Assembly (NCBI GenBank): GCA_023630585.1
Contig: CM042558.1
Span: forward strand, 4,497,300-4,561,299
Direction of reading: 5' to 3'
Source: Cranoglanis bouderius
Taxonomy: Eukaryota; Chordata; Actinopteri; Siluriformes; Cranoglanididae
DNA length: 64,000 bases
In this document: piece after piece, positions 23,892 to 34,899 of the stretch
Layout of the letters: every line of letters begins with the position of its first letter
Numbering within the stretch: the first letter of the stretch is position 1
Made by a program: the position numbers and the translations under genes
Notes under the pieces: generated by a model
The model's input: the letters and a program-made list of their open reading frames with translations, nothing else
Database searches by the model: none
Told to the model about the DNA's origin: nothing

Positions 23892-24588
23892 CAGTCATGG
23901 GAAAAAGAAAGTACACCCTCCTTCAATTCTGTGTTTTATTTATCAGGGCCTAAATAACAATTGTGTGGTCCTCACCAACTTCTATAAACAAACAGATAAG
24001 GTGACAACAAAACCTGGGAAACTTGCAGTCATTGAGGCAACAATGAACTCCACGTTATACCAGAATATTCTTGAGACAAATGTGCAGCCAGCAGCTGAAG
24101 CTGGGCTGAAATTGGGTCATGCAACAGGACACCGGCACACCCAAGCACACCCAAGCACACAAGCAAATCAACACCTGAATGTATAAAGAAGAAAAAAAAA
24201 AATCAAGGTGTTTGAATGACTGCAACAAAGTCCAGACCTCAACCCCACTGAGATGCTGCAGCAGGAGAGCTGTGCTTAAACAAATGCTCTCAAACATCAA
24301 TGAACTGAAGCAATGTTGTAAAGAAGAGTGGGCCAAAATTTCTCCAAAATGATGTGAGACTGATGTTCTTGCAAGTCATCGTTGCTAAAAGTGGCTCTAC
24401 AGGTTACTGAATTATAGGGTGTACTTATTTTTTTCCCACCTGGTTTCTTAATGTTGGTTTACTTTTTTGGGGGAAAAAATGATTACATATTGAAATCTGT
24501 TGTGTTTTTTGAGGGTTCAATTGTTATTTAGGTCCTGATAAATAAAAACTGAATTGAAAGCGGGTGTACTTTCTTTTTCCCATGACTG
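23892..24588 (+). mobile_element. Internally deleted Tc1-like transposon
   Basis: The ends are CAGTCATGGGAAAAAGAAAG (23892) and the inverted CTTTCTTTTTCCCATGACTG (ending 24588). A TA follows the right end, and the left TA has become TG. A central stretch, about 24,222-24,350, is a worn piece of the 3' part of a Tc1 transposase gene (CCAGACCTCAACCCCACTGA). The remainder of the transposase is deleted. Confidence 0.85.
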
Positions 24589-24656
24589 TATTCATCTGGG
24601 CAACAGCATATGGAATAATAATTATAAATGCTAATACAATACATTAGTATTATTAT

Positions 24657-25264
24657 TAGAGATGCACCGATCGACCGGCCAGGGACCGGAATCGGCCGAT
24701 TTTCCGCATGCTCGGCCCGGAACCGGTCGGAACCGGTCAGTCTCACGTCTTTCCGATTCCGAGCCGGTCCGTGTTGTTGCCAGCGACACAGGCAATAACG
24801 TCACAGCCACACTCACAGCCGCATGTAAACATGTCGAAGAGTATTGTACACTTCAGTTTTGTTCATGGGCTTGTAATCTTTGGACTTTTGTGAGACGAGT
24901 AAAAAAGAGAAAAAGGTCAGTTTATAAACACAGTGGAAAATGATATGTTTTATTATATAAAGCAACTCATTTTCAGTTCATTGTTATTTCTACCTCTTTC
25001 CAGTCACAGAGCAATTTTTTTGAGAGTTGTTTAAGTGAGAGAAGATCCTGTAACTTAGTGCAGTTTGGGGGAAATTGTAATGTTTAATAATTATTTTATT
25101 ATGAAAATAAAATTTTGCATTGAAGAAAAGTAGATTTTTGTTTGTATATGCTGTCAATTATAGTTCTTAGAAAGAAAATCGGAATCGGCAAAAATCGGTA
25201 TTGGCAGGTCACACTTACAAAAAAATCGGAATCGGCCAAAAAACTTGCAATCGGTGCATCTCTA
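24657..25264. mobile_element. 608-bp MITE with TAGAGATGCACCGAT termini
   Basis: The left end TAGAGATGCACCGAT (24657) is mirrored by ATCGGTGCATCTCTA (ending 25264). Subterminal GGAATCGGCC-like motifs repeat near both ends (about 24,687-24,700; 25,178-25,200; 25,225-25,240). No transposase is seen. The subterminal repeat clusters suggest hAT type, but the flanking TTATTA sequence prevents reading a target duplication. Confidence 0.75.
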
Positions 25265-25530
25265 ATTATTATTTTGTGATTATTATTTAGGGTGTTAATA
25301 TTGAGTCAAAATAATACATGTGGATATAACACTATTAAGAACTTGACATAATAAGCAAAGAACAGTATGTTAGCTTTGTCAAGCAAAGATAATGAACTGC
25401 ACTGCAATCATCTCCATTCCTAAACCTCATGCAAAACTCCTCTACTAAAAAAGAAGCACATTTAAAAGCATTTAGACAAATCGGAGCTCTTTAGGAACAG
25501 TCTGATGCAAAAATAGAAACCTCTGGCTTC
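25265..25530. other. Intergenic spacer
   Basis: Short AT-rich spacer between the MITE and the Tc1 fragment; nothing recognised. Confidence 0.3.
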
Positions 25531-25539
25531 AGCTTGTGA

Positions 25540-25680
25540 TCTTTGGAAAAAAATTAGGGTTGCACGTATAATTCCAAGAAGACCTACAGTGAAGCACGGG
25601 GGTGGGAGCATCAGGATATGGGGGTGCTTCTCTGCAAACATTAAAGGGGCATTAGATGTTATCAAAGGAATTATGAATTA
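25540..25680 (+). pseudogene. Tc1 transposase fragment (central region)
   Basis: The frame from 25,580 reads TVKHGGGSIRIWGCFSANIK, the conserved block between the first and second catalytic aspartates of Tc1 transposases. Only about 45 residues survive and no inverted repeats can be assigned. The following stretch to about 25,900 is AT-rich with a poly-T/poly-A segment. Confidence 0.7.
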
Positions 25681-26439
25681 TGTTTTGTTTATGCTTATGA
25701 ATACATACTTCATGTTTATAAGACAAAAGTCAAACTCAAAAGGTATCGTGTGTTTATTTGAAGTGGATATATGCACTGGAAGTATTTTTTTTTTTTTAAA
25801 AACAAACAAACAAAAAAAACAATATTTATTTCCTCTCAGTGTAGCTGAGGAGACTTTACACTGAATGATTTCACAGATGTTGGCTAAGCATTTCATTCAA
25901 CGTTCAGGCTCTTCCCTTTCTTTTATTTCTTGGCCTTCTACTGATGGCAAACTTTGTGCTATATCCTCATCGCTGACTCTGCTAGACTGTCATGTCCATG
26001 GCATCAAAACCTCCTTTGGTACAAAGTCTACTGAATGCCTTATAGTACCTGGTTCCTGGATGTGAACAGAACATCTTTCATGGGTTTTGAGATTTATCTG
26101 TCCTCTTTCTGCAGAACATGTCTTCAGGCCCTATTCCACAGGGAGACATTTCTTCAGTGATTTGTTGAAAATGATGTTCATTTTTTCAAGGAGAAGGGGT
26201 CTTTGGCAAACTGTTTTTGAGAAAGTTTTTGCTTTCTCGGTTATTTAAACATAACTGACATTTGTGCTGTCGAGCTTAAATAAATGGCCAAACATAATAG
26301 AAAGTAAAAGATTAACCTAGGAAGGAGTGGGAGCATTCGAAGATTACATTTTTGTTATTGATGTATTAATTTGGAATTATTACATGTCTGTGAACGACCT
26401 GCATGCTACCACAAGATTCGTTCTTTAGATAAAAAATCT

Positions 26440-26805
26440 GTTCAGAACAATAGAAAATTATAAGTAACTGTTCGTCGATCTGCTGGGATTTTCACACACA
26501 ACAGTGTCGAGAATTTACGCATAAACTCTCCTTGTTGATAAGAGGAGAATAGCCAGACTGGTTTGAGCTCACATGAAGGCTGCGGTAACTCAAATAACCA
26601 CTCTTTACAACCGTGGTGAGCAGAAAAGCATCTCGGAACACACGAAACTTGAGGTGAATGGACTACAACAGCAGGAGACCACATCAGGTTCCACTCGAAC
26701 AGGAATCTGATCCTACAGCATGCACAGGCTCATCCAAACTGGACAGGTGAAGATTGGAAAAACATTGTCTGGTCTGATGAATCTCGATTTCGGTGAGTAC
26801 ATCTG
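26440..26805 (+). pseudogene. Tc1-like element fragment with transposase start of catalytic domain
   Basis: A worn piece with phrases such as GTTGATAAGAGGAGAATAGC, GGTAACTCAAATAACCACTC and TGGTCTGATGAATCTCGATT. The last encodes the WSDESR motif around the first catalytic aspartate. Both ends of the transposon are missing and it is directly followed by another repeat near 26,850. Confidence 0.7.
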
Positions 26806-26844
26806 ATCGTAGCAGAAGTGTCACCTCACAGCTCGAGGGTTCCC

Positions 26845-26960
26845 TGGTAGGTAGACTGGCTACTCTAGAATGCATGTGTGCAAGCTGCCTTGTGACGGAC
26901 TGGCGGCCCATGCAGGGTGTATTCCTGCCTCGCACTAGGTGTTCCCCGATAAAGCAGTTA
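26845..26960. repeat. Teleost dispersed repeat fragment
   Basis: Contains GACGGACTGGCGGCCCATGC followed by AGGGTGTATTCCTGCCTCGC. I recognise this as a very common fish interspersed repeat. The opposite orientation of the same family is probably at about 55,455-55,640, around the (CA)n array. Confidence 0.6.
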
Positions 26961-27802
26961 ATAAAGATGATATACGATATAACATTTGACGGTGAGCCCA
27001 TGGTTGCAAGTTGAGAGGTAGAATTAGGGTGGGTGGGGCGGGGTAAGTAGGAGGTCAACAATAAAACAACAACAAAAAAATCCTTTAAATAGAAAATATT
27101 CATTGTTTAGCAAACAACAATGCAATGGTGTTTCATTAAGGATGAATCTAGTGCTATGAGCTGCCAGTAATGGAGCAATCTTGGAACTGCTTAAGACAGC
27201 TGACAAAAAATATTCGCCTTTTTTTAAACATATTATACAGCATTAGAAACAGCAGAACGGCCTTTTAAACAGGCTCTAATTAACAAATCCAACATTTATA
27301 AGAAAATCTTACATTAAATAAAAAATCATTTTAAAAAGCTGAAATGAAATGTAAACAGTCACTTAAGATTCAAACTGGTCTTTCCTCTAAAATGACGTGG
27401 CCACACGAAATATCTTCTTTAACTGGATTCATAAAGAATTTGCCTGTCAATATCTAGAATAATGATAGAAGAATTCCAATTCAACCCTGAGAAACAGGCA
27501 ACATAATCGTGGTCTGAAAACAGTATGTGAAAATAATGTGCCATCTCTTCAGTATAGTATGCCAGTGTAGGACAAAAGCACACATTAGCATACTGAATAA
27601 TGTCAGATACAAAGCCGTCTCTACAGTGAAGCATCTGAAATGTTAAATGGTTTTGGATGTAGCCAATATTGAGCTCAAGAGTTGCCACACTATTTTGATA
27701 TTTAACACATCATTTAGAGCAACTGTTCAGTGCAGTTATATGTGGTTTGGATGTAGCTACTGTCCACTACTTGTGCCAAGCTGACATTCGCTTCCTGTGT
27801 GT
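26961..27802 (-). other. Region downstream of TMEM101; probable 3' UTR
   Basis: This lies after the TMEM101 stop on the - strand. The part next to the stop is likely 3' UTR, but I could not pin down a polyadenylation signal. No other gene is seen. Confidence 0.4.
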
Positions 27803-28111
27803 TTAGCCATCTGTACCGAGGATAAGCACAGCTCCGAAGATGGCTACATTGTGCCCGATTAGCTTCAGCTGGTTCCAGAACTCGACGCGACATGTGCGGT
27901 GCCAGTAGCCCATATTTCCGTCGATGAACAGAATGATCAGCGGGAGGAGCACGGCTAAAATCTGAGAGGCTAAACGCACATAGTACCCCGAGAGGAAGGA
28001 GAGAGCGAGCACGCCGTAAAGAATGACCAGGAGCTGAACGGTGATCTCACCCCCGGGGATGTGGTCCAAGTATGCCAATCTGTCCTCCTGACTGTGCTGG
28101 AGGGAATAAAC
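27803..28111 (-). CDS. tmem101: TMEM101 exon 4 (C-terminal half and stop)
   Basis: The acceptor on the - strand is tttcactag (28112 and up). The exon begins VYSLQHSQEDRLAYLDHIPG and continues through three or four hydrophobic stretches to ILGTDG and TAA at 27803-27805. The SLQHS-EDRLAYL-H block matches the human protein closely. Confidence 0.95.
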   Translation of the reverse strand, partial: VYSLQHSQEDRLAYLDHIPGGEITVQLLVILYGVLALSFLSGYYVRLASQILAVLLPLIILFIDGNMGYWHRTCRVEFWNQLKLIGHNVAIFGAVLILGTDG

Positions 28112-30178
28112 CTAGTGAAAGACAATGATATGAGTGAAAAGAAGAGAAACAAAAACAACAGACCTCAATCTCCAGTGAAACGCACATGGAAAGTGGGTAT
28201 AAACTCTTGCAACTATTAGATCACTAACTGTTTGTTTACAAGACTACAGAAGCCACTATACAGTCCACTCCGAAAGAATTGGAACAGCAAGGCCAAGCAA
28301 GGGTTTTTTTTTCGCTGTACATTGAAGACATTTTGGTTTGAGATCAAAAGATGGTTTCTCCCTTCAGTCTCCTCTTCAGGAGGTAAAATGCTGCTCAACC
28401 GGATTAAGGTCTGGTGATTGACTTGGCCAGTCTAAAACTTAATGAAGTTCCTCCCAATTAATTTGGATGCATTTCTCTCTAAAATGACCTTTTCTGTAAG
28501 CGTATAAGATGTGGTCGATGCCAGTAAAAGAAAATAACACAGGAATGGGGGATATCTGTGAAGGAACAAAACTTACCACACAGATTAAGTAGATTCCTAA
28601 GAAGACTTGGCCAGTTGACTGTAGTGAGCGGGTGCGTGGTTTCTGCCTGTACGCTTCTCCTGCTCCGCTGGCCAGCACTAGAAAAGCTCCGATAACAGCC
28701 ATGGTCCTCGAGTACATCCTCACCTAAGGAACATGCAAACGACACAATGCTTATAAAAAGATAAACATGAGTAAAGAGATCAAATGACCACCTTAAACCA
28801 GTTTAAAATACATTTGACTATTTGTTTTGCCCCATGTATTATTTGTCTCCAACTCCGTACGTACCTTTAACCAGTCACCATAATGGACATGTCCACTGAT
28901 GTAGGACGCGTACGTGCTGAAAGCCAACTGCAGTGCGGCGCAGAGAGCAAACCATCTCCTCTTCACCCCGAACGACATGAAACTGGCACACAACACTGCT
29001 GCTGCCATGTCAAAGTACAAGTACGGCACCTGGATATCTGGCTTCCTGAAATACATTTACACCGCAGCGCTGTTGAATTCTCCATTCTGATTCTGAGGGG
29101 TTGATTAATTTCCTACAGCAGCAGCTCTGACAGTAGTTCCGGCTCACAGCTTTATATTAATGCGCTCGCTCTAATACATCATCGTAGGGACTTGTATGGT
29201 GGACGCTCCACATCAACTAAGATTAATAACAACATTAAAATATACTGTATTGTTATTTAACAGAAAAAAAACCCTCGGTGAAACTTTCTGTGAGGAGATG
29301 TTTGTTTAACATTTATGGAAGGAGTCTCCAGTGTCAGTGCTGTGTAAGTTTCAGTAACTTTTCTGACATGGGATGGAGGAGTTTGCATTTTCCGGTTTCT
29401 CAATAACATAAGCTGTGTCTTATTAATGTCAAGATGGAGAAGAAAAGAAGTTGGTGAGGGAATGGTTGTTTGTAGCTGCTATAACGTAAGTGATAACTGA
29501 ACTGTACTGCAGATGTCCCAAGAAAACATTACATTTAACATTAAATGTGACTATAAACAGATAAAAGTACATCAATCCATCCATTTTCTGTACCGCTTAT
29601 CCTACACAGGGTTGTGGGGAGCCTGGAGCCTATCCTAGGGGACTCAGGGCACAAGGCGGGGGACCCCAACCCATCACAGAACACAATCGCGCACACACAC
29701 ACACACACACACTACGGACAATTTGGAAATGCTAATCAGTCTACAGCGCATATCTTTGGACCGGGGGAGGAAACCGGAGTACCCGGAGGAAACCACCGCA
29801 GCACAGGGAAGACATACAAACTCCGCACACACAGGGCAGGGGTCGGATTCAAACCCCCAACCTAGAAGGTGCAACGCGAACATGCTAACCATTAATCCCC
29901 CTAACAGTACAACATCAGGACATTGCTTTTGAATGAAAGAAATGAAAACATTTCAGGATGTGTTGGTATATGAAAATAATTCACTTCGGTGTAACTCATG
30001 GTTGTGTTGTGCAGTACCACACCCCAACATTGTTGATTAGTTTTCTAAAACAGCATGCCCCCAAATGTTTTATTCCTTACATAAAATAATGGTTCTCATC
30101 AAAGAAAGGACCTTTTTCAGTGAGCCTAACAAGCTGCAACCAGTTAAAACACACTTTGGTGGATATACAAAAGATAAT

Positions 30179-30233
<55 letters not shown>

Positions 30234-30768
30234 TTTCCTTTGATCTTATAGCCATGTAAACTGAAGGTTGTCATTTTCATAACCACTTAACCACAGAAAG
30301 AGCTAATTAAAGGGTTCTGAGATTAAAGATAAACGCATGGCAGTGGGTTAAACCCCATCCAGATGTGGAAGAAGATCCCGGAAGTGTCGTGGCTCAAGAC
30401 TAAATCCCTCCTTACTGCCTATATAGGTGCAAAATACAGGAGACTTCACCCTACGTAGTGCGCCAAAGAATCTATAAGGGAGCCATTTGAGACTGAGCCA
30501 ATGACTATATACAACTGCAGAAAATAATTCAGAAGTGATGAGGTCTTATGTAAAACTCTTTTTAATGAGAACTGAGTGGGCTCGGGTTAGCTGCCCTTTC
30601 GTAAACTATCTCAGATTATTAGCCTTTTTTTTTTTACCTTTTCACGTCGGCCCGCTCGGCAAAAAGCATAAGCATGCTGAAACAGTTCCAGAACCCGAAC
30701 CGAGTCAGAATAAAAGCTCCGAACTGCGCGATGAACCTCAGCACTTGTCGTCTACTCGGAAGCGCCAT
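27803..30768 (-). CDS. tmem101: TMEM101 homolog, complete, four exons, 255 aa
   Basis: TMEM101 is a conserved multipass membrane protein of unknown biochemical role; overexpression in human cells was reported to activate NF-kB. Coding exons on the - strand are 30638-30768, 28865-29045, 28577-28723 and 27803-28111. All junctions are GT/AG and in phase, and the total of 255 residues is close to the human protein as I recall it (257). Hallmarks are RKPDIQVPYLYFDM, FGVKRRWFALCA and HVHYGDWLKVRMYSRT, then SLQSTGQVFLGIYLICV, EDRLAYLDHIPGGE and the C-terminal ILGTDG. Most of the chain is hydrophobic segments separated by short charged loops, consistent with about seven or eight membrane spans. It is convergent with LSM12 and about 7.4 kb away. 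No defect is seen. Confidence 0.95.
28250..28490. repeat. Tc1/mariner-type transposon fragment in TMEM101 intron 3
   Basis: Contains CAGTCCACTCCGAAAGAATTG near its left edge, then GGTTTGAGATCAAAAGATGG. I recognise this as the terminal part of a common fish transposon family. There is no transposase and no matching opposite end. Confidence 0.55.
28577..28723 (-). CDS. tmem101: TMEM101 exon 3
   Basis: The acceptor is ttccttag (28724-28731 on the - strand) and the donor gtaagt starts at 28576. It encodes VRMYSRTMAVIGAFLVLASG, then AGEAYRQKPRTRSLQSTGQV and FLGIYLICV. The length is 147 bases, exactly 49 codons. Confidence 0.95.
28865..29045 (-). CDS. tmem101: TMEM101 exon 2
   Basis: The acceptor tttcag precedes 29045 and the donor gtacgt starts at 28864. 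It encodes KPDIQVPYLYFDMAAAVLCA, SFMSFGVKRRWFALCAALQL and AFSTYASYISGHVHYGDWLK. The first base completes an arginine codon with the AG that ends exon 1. Confidence 0.95.
29100..29400 (+). repeat. Dispersed repeat in TMEM101 intron 1
   Basis: Contains CAGCAGCTCTGACAGTAGTT near the start and ATTTATGGAAGGAGTCTCCA further on. The latter is the complement of part of the repeat at about 22,320-22,400. Class unknown. Confidence 0.55.
29572..29915 (+). repeat. Common teleost interspersed repeat with internal (CA)n
   Basis: Starts CATCCATCCATTTTCTGTAC, followed by CGCTTATCCTACACAGGG. It ends with the tRNA-gene-like ATTCAAACCCCCAACC and GTGCTAACC-type block. This is one of the most frequent dispersed repeats in fish genomes. 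A (CA)n run sits at about 29,692-29,712. It lies within TMEM101 intron 1. Confidence 0.8.
30184..30231. repeat. (TA)n microsatellite
   Basis: Pure TA run in TMEM101 intron 1. The overlapping ORFs of alternating isoleucine and tyrosine are artefacts of the array. Confidence 0.95.
30638..30768 (-). CDS. tmem101: TMEM101 exon 1 with start codon
   Basis: ATG at 30768 on the - strand opens MALPSRRQVLRFIAQFGAFI, then LTRFGFWNCFSMLMLFAERA and DVK, ending in the donor gtaaaa at 30637. The LTR-FW-CFS-LML-AERA pattern matches the N-terminus of human TMEM101 (LLTRCPFWGCFSQLMLYAERA). The exon is 131 bases, 43 codons plus two bases, and fits exon 2 in phase. It is too short to appear as a long ORF on its own strand. 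Confidence 0.9.
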
Positions 30769-30777
30769 GATTACTGA

Positions 30778-30835
30778 GGGCGGAAGTGATCTCTTCTTCT
30801 ACTGACCAGAACATGCGCAGTGAGGCGGCGGACAT
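30778..30835 (-). promoter_or_regulatory. Probable TATA-less TMEM101 promoter (ETS and NRF1-like sites)
   Basis: Just upstream of the TMEM101 start lie GCGGAAGTGA (30,779-30,788), an ETS/GABP-type site, and CATGCGCAGTG (30,812-30,822), an NRF1-like site. A short GC-rich stretch GAGGCGGCGGAC follows. No TATA box is seen. This arrangement is usual for ubiquitously expressed genes. The sites are seen in the sequence; their use is inference. Confidence 0.45.
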
Positions 30836-30896
30836 TCTTTGCTGCCCCCTAGTGTGAAAATGAATAATGAGCGAAATTTAATTCAACTTTTGTCAT

Positions 30897-31172
30897 TATC
30901 CTGCTGAAAAAAAAACACAATAAAAACCTTCATGGAATTTGTAATGGTTTTAACGGTTATAATGGGAATTGTATTGGTTTTAATGGAAACTGTAATGGTC
31001 TCTACTGGTAATTTGTTGCCTTCTGTCGGTGACATGTTACGTCTAGTAGATACCATTAAGGACCAATAATGGTAATGGTTTTAATGGTTAGCTGATGGTT
31101 TGTAATGGTATTTGTAGTGGAAACCATTAGAATTTCTGTGATGGTTTCTATTGTTTGTTTTCAGCAGGGTAT
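30897..31172. mobile_element. MITE with CCTGCTGAAAA termini and TAATGG internal repeats
   Basis: The left end ATCCTGCTGAAAA (30898) is mirrored by TTTTCAGCAGGGTAT (ending about 31,172). The interior is made of many degenerate TTTTAATGG/GTAATGG units. No transposase is seen. Confidence 0.6.
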
Positions 31173-31307
31173 ACTTTACAGCAGGGGTTTGTTGTGGTGT
31201 CATTGCAGTGGGTTTGTGAGACTGCAATGGAAACATCAATGACATGTTAAGTTCAATTTTAACAATGTATATATTTTTCAAAAATGGAATGAATTAAAGC
31301 CCATTAA

Positions 31308-32582
31308 TACTGAATGCTTCAAGTGGTTTCCCCAAAGTCAACTGAAAATGCAACTTATAATGACTTCTCCAGTCTCAAAATTATTCAACCCCCTGAATAG
31401 AATCACTCACAACAGCACAAATATGCAAAACAGGTGTTGTCTCAGGCACATTTGATGCTTAATTAGTTGCACCAGGTGTGCTTGAGCTGGAACACATGAA
31501 ATACCTGAACTGGGTAGGAGCAGAAAATACATGAAATGCCTGGACGGGGCAGAAAAAGGAAGCTATCAATGGCTGCAACCAGGTTTCTGAGAAGGCAGGT
31601 TGTGAAAAACCCTCGAGTGACTGCAAAAGACCTGCAGCAAGACTTGGTGGCAACAGGCGCTGGGGTTTCAGTGAGCACAGTATGGTGCGTACTAAACGCA
31701 GAAGGTTTCCATGCCAGAACTTCAAGACGTACACCACTACTGACCCAAAAGCACAAGAAACGTCAGCTCAAAATCATATAAATAAGCCACAGAAGTTTTG
31801 GGATTCTGTTCTGTGGAGTGATGAAACAAAACTGGAACTTTTTGGCATGATGGAACAGCGGTATGTCTGGAGAAAAAAGGATGAAAAAAGAATACTCTGT
31901 CCACAGTCAAGCATGGTGGTGGCTCCGTGATGCTCTGGGGCTGCTTTGCATCCTCTGGCACTGGAAACCTGCAGCATGTGGAAGGCAAGATGGATTCATT
32001 GATGTATCAGGAAATCCAAGGAGAAAACTTCATGGCGTCTGTGAGGAAGCTGAAGCTTGGGCATCATTTGACCTTCCAACAGGACAATGATACCAAGCAT
32101 ACATCAAATTCCACCAAGGCTTGGTTGCAGAAGTCCTGGAAGATTCTACAGGGCCATCACAGTCACCTGACTTGAACCCCATAGAAAATTTCTGGTGGGA
32201 TTTGAAGTAGGCGGTTGCAGCACACAAACCCAAGAATATTACTGAACTGGAGGCCATTGCTCATGAGGAATGGGCTAAGATTCCTCAGGAACGCTGCCAG
32301 AAGCTGGTGTCTGGCTATGCATCTCATTTGCAGCAGGTCATAACAGCAAAAGGGTGCTCTACTAAGTACAGATGCTTGCCATGAAGGGGTTGAATAATTT
32401 TGAAACTGGAGAAGTCATTATAAGTTGCATTTTCCGTTTTTTGGGGAATTTTGGGGAAACCACTTGAAGCATTCATTGTGTTGAGCTATAACGATTGCTT
32501 TTGTTTGATTTGTTCATTGCAAACAGCTGAAAGTCTGTACCTGATTTGCAATGGGGGTTGAATAATTTTGATTGCAACTGTA
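31308..32582 (+). mobile_element. Tc1-like transposon, left inverted repeat truncated
   Basis: The right end is complete, running GGGGTTGAATAATTTTG through GGTTGAATAATTTTGATTGC to AACTGTA at about 32,582. The left side begins only at the inner part of the inverted repeat (GCTTCAAGTGGTTTCCCC, about 31,317), so about 110 bases of the outer left repeat are missing. Other members of this family are at about 23,690-23,840 and 43,925-44,592. Confidence 0.88.
31536..32390 (+). pseudogene. Tc1 transposase pseudogene
   Basis: Pieces in different frames cover nearly the whole protein. MAATRFLRRQVVKNPRVTAK with TVWCVLNAEGFHARTSRRTP is the DNA-binding part. FWDSVLWSDETKLELFG near 31,800 carries the first aspartate, HLTFQQDNDTKHTSNSTK near 32,070 the second, and DLNPIENFWWDLK near 32,175 the glutamate. 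A TAG follows that block at about 32,208, and frameshifts lie near 31,700 and 31,925. The C-terminus (VITAKGCSTKY) is still readable. Confidence 0.85.
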
Positions 32583-34416
32583 TGTACCTTTCTTGGGAAT
32601 CTTGAGGTTCGCTCTTTGTCTCACTTCTCCCCCTCAGATCTATTCTCTAAGCATTCCACTCCCGGTGACATGCCGCTTGCTGAAGTACGCAAAACCCTTC
32701 AACATGACAGGAGATATACTGTAAATAATCTGACAATTAAAACAAAACAAAACAGTCAAGATTTCCAAGGTTGATCTTGAGTCATTTCGATTCCGATTTC
32801 TGGATTTTTCTAACCAGTTCAAGTCAGGTAGTTCTACCCATCGGAGGTCATCGTTGCCAGATATCCATCATTAATCCTCCTACAAATGAGCCTAACCCAG
32901 ATCTGAAGAAAACGGCTTAAAGGTGAGTCGAGAGTCACAACAAGCTTAGCCATGGCTCAAATACAGAGCTAAATCCAACCACAGGACAGTTCTAAGATTA
33001 AACAAGATAAAAATCTTGTTGTGAATTTATAAAGCCTTTTAATATTTTGAAATATTTATGAGTGAATTTGTTGAATTAAAATCCAATTCAAAACATTCAT
33101 AGACATGTTCTCCTAAGATTCACCTAAGATATGAATATAAAGGCCAAGAGTTCAGGTTATAAGGGAATATAGCCTTATATAATTATAAGGTTATAATTTT
33201 ATTACTATCTAGTTATAAGAGGACAGTCAGAGTGTTATGATCAAAATCTGTACAGTTGTGCAAGGAGCCAAAGTGATGATTGTCACATAACTAAAAAGTC
33301 TTTTAATCAAGAAGCTTGAAAGATCAACCATCTCATCTGATTTTAAAAAGTTTATTGACTTTTTGGGGTTTTTGTTTCGCTTACTTTATGTTCCTTCATT
33401 GAAATTGACAACACAGCACAAACATTTCTGCCTATGAAATTTTACCCAAATTTAAAAAATTAACCCTTAAATTCCTAGCAGCTATAACCAGATCTAGTCT
33501 TATGTTCCTCAGTCTCTTAACTGCATACAGTAGCTTTCCTCTTACTTTAACTCTATGTACTGATTTATTTATAGTTACTAAATAATATCCCTTACATTAA
33601 ATAACTGAATAATAAGTCGGAATTTTAAAGGGTTAACGAATTTGGTTTGAATATTGAAAAAAATATTTTGACATTTAAAATTCCTGAATGAGAAATTTAC
33701 TTTGAATCAAAATGGTTGCAAGCAATCCAATACCACAGGCTGTCTATTTTCCTCCAAATTCTCTGTTCTTACTATGTTAAATTATAGCTGTGTTTGGTTC
33801 TGATTCAATAGTCCTTTATGCACAAAATTTTTTACAACTAATGGTTTGATCTGCTTTTGAGTTTTATTGCATTTCTTAAATACATTTTGAACAAAAATAA
33901 TATGTATAAATGATACAGTAGACTGTTTACATTTACATTCACAGCATTTAGCAGATTCCCTTGTCCAAGTGCTTTGTAGTCGCTATCAAAAACGCATCCT
34001 TGTGCTGGTTCACTCGGTCATGGTTTAAGAATACAGTAGTGCTAAAACCCTGTTAGAGTGAATTTAGAAGATATAGAAGACTATTTCGTATCAAAACCTT
34101 AAAAAAAATCAAGAAAGAAAGAAAGAAAAGAAAGCGGAGCCCCATAATTCACAGCAGTGGCAGTCACTACATGCCCACAGATTGTTGCCTGTAAATGTGA
34201 TAAATTGAAGTACCTGCTCTTATAGTTCTGAAAATATGGTTGAATCAATTTTATTTACTCAGTGACAATAAATTAACAATTAAATTATTAAAATATTGAT
34301 CATTTATATCAATCATTTAATTTTATTTCACTTTAATAGAAGATGCATCCAGAGTTTCTTATAAAGTATGGTAAAATAGAGAGCATGAAAATAATATACA
34401 TAATTAAGCAGCTTAG
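32583..34416. other. Intergenic; one dispersed-repeat fragment
   Basis: No gene is seen over 1.8 kb of AT-rich DNA. At about 33,925-34,035 there is a fragment of a common fish repeat (TTTACATTCACAGCATTTAG, then CAGATTCCCTTGTCC). The rest is unremarkable. Confidence 0.45.
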
Positions 34417-34830
34417 TGTCATGTCAACGACAAATTCGGTGTCAGACTCCATTTCCCAGAATACACCTCCGCCTACAAACATGGCTGCCATGGACTCCAA
34501 TTCCCAGTTCACATGCTCAAGTTCACCCGATTACTGTGCACACACACCTGGACTCAATTACCACCACACACATATAAGCACTCTCGCAGCACTAAAACTT
34601 TGCAAAGTATTCCTTCAGCTCTGTTTCGACATCTGACATCCCAAGTCATTGATTCATGTTTGCTCGTTCTGGTTTTGACCCACGTTTGCCGTCTTGTTTA
34701 TTGATCACAGTTTTGTCCCTTGAATTTGAATTTGTCCCAGTTTGTACATCGCCTGACCCTTTGCCTGTTTCTTGGCTCCCCCTCTCATCACACACCCTGA
34801 GAAGTATGCAGGTTACCCCGCTCAGTGTCC
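34417..34830 (+). repeat. LTR-like sequence of a Ty3/gypsy element
   Basis: It begins TGTCATGTCAACG at 34417. A closely similar stretch begins TGTCATGTCAACG at 45345, directly after a gypsy RNase H remnant. Both share CACCTGGACT(C/T)AATTAC and a CATATA(A/T)GCACTCTC promoter-like block. I read them as two LTRs of one decayed gypsy element, or of two members of one family. The right edge of this copy is uncertain. Confidence 0.55.
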
Positions 34831-34899
34831 GGGGTTCCTACTCCAATGCTCTCTGTTTTACTCCAAACAAGAAGGAGTTTCTGAACAATGTAAGGTGGC

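Noticed and set aside
27809..28158. Alternative - strand ORF at 27,970-28,158 with a hydrophobic start.
   Set aside because: It overlaps TMEM101 exon 4 in another frame and has no independent support.
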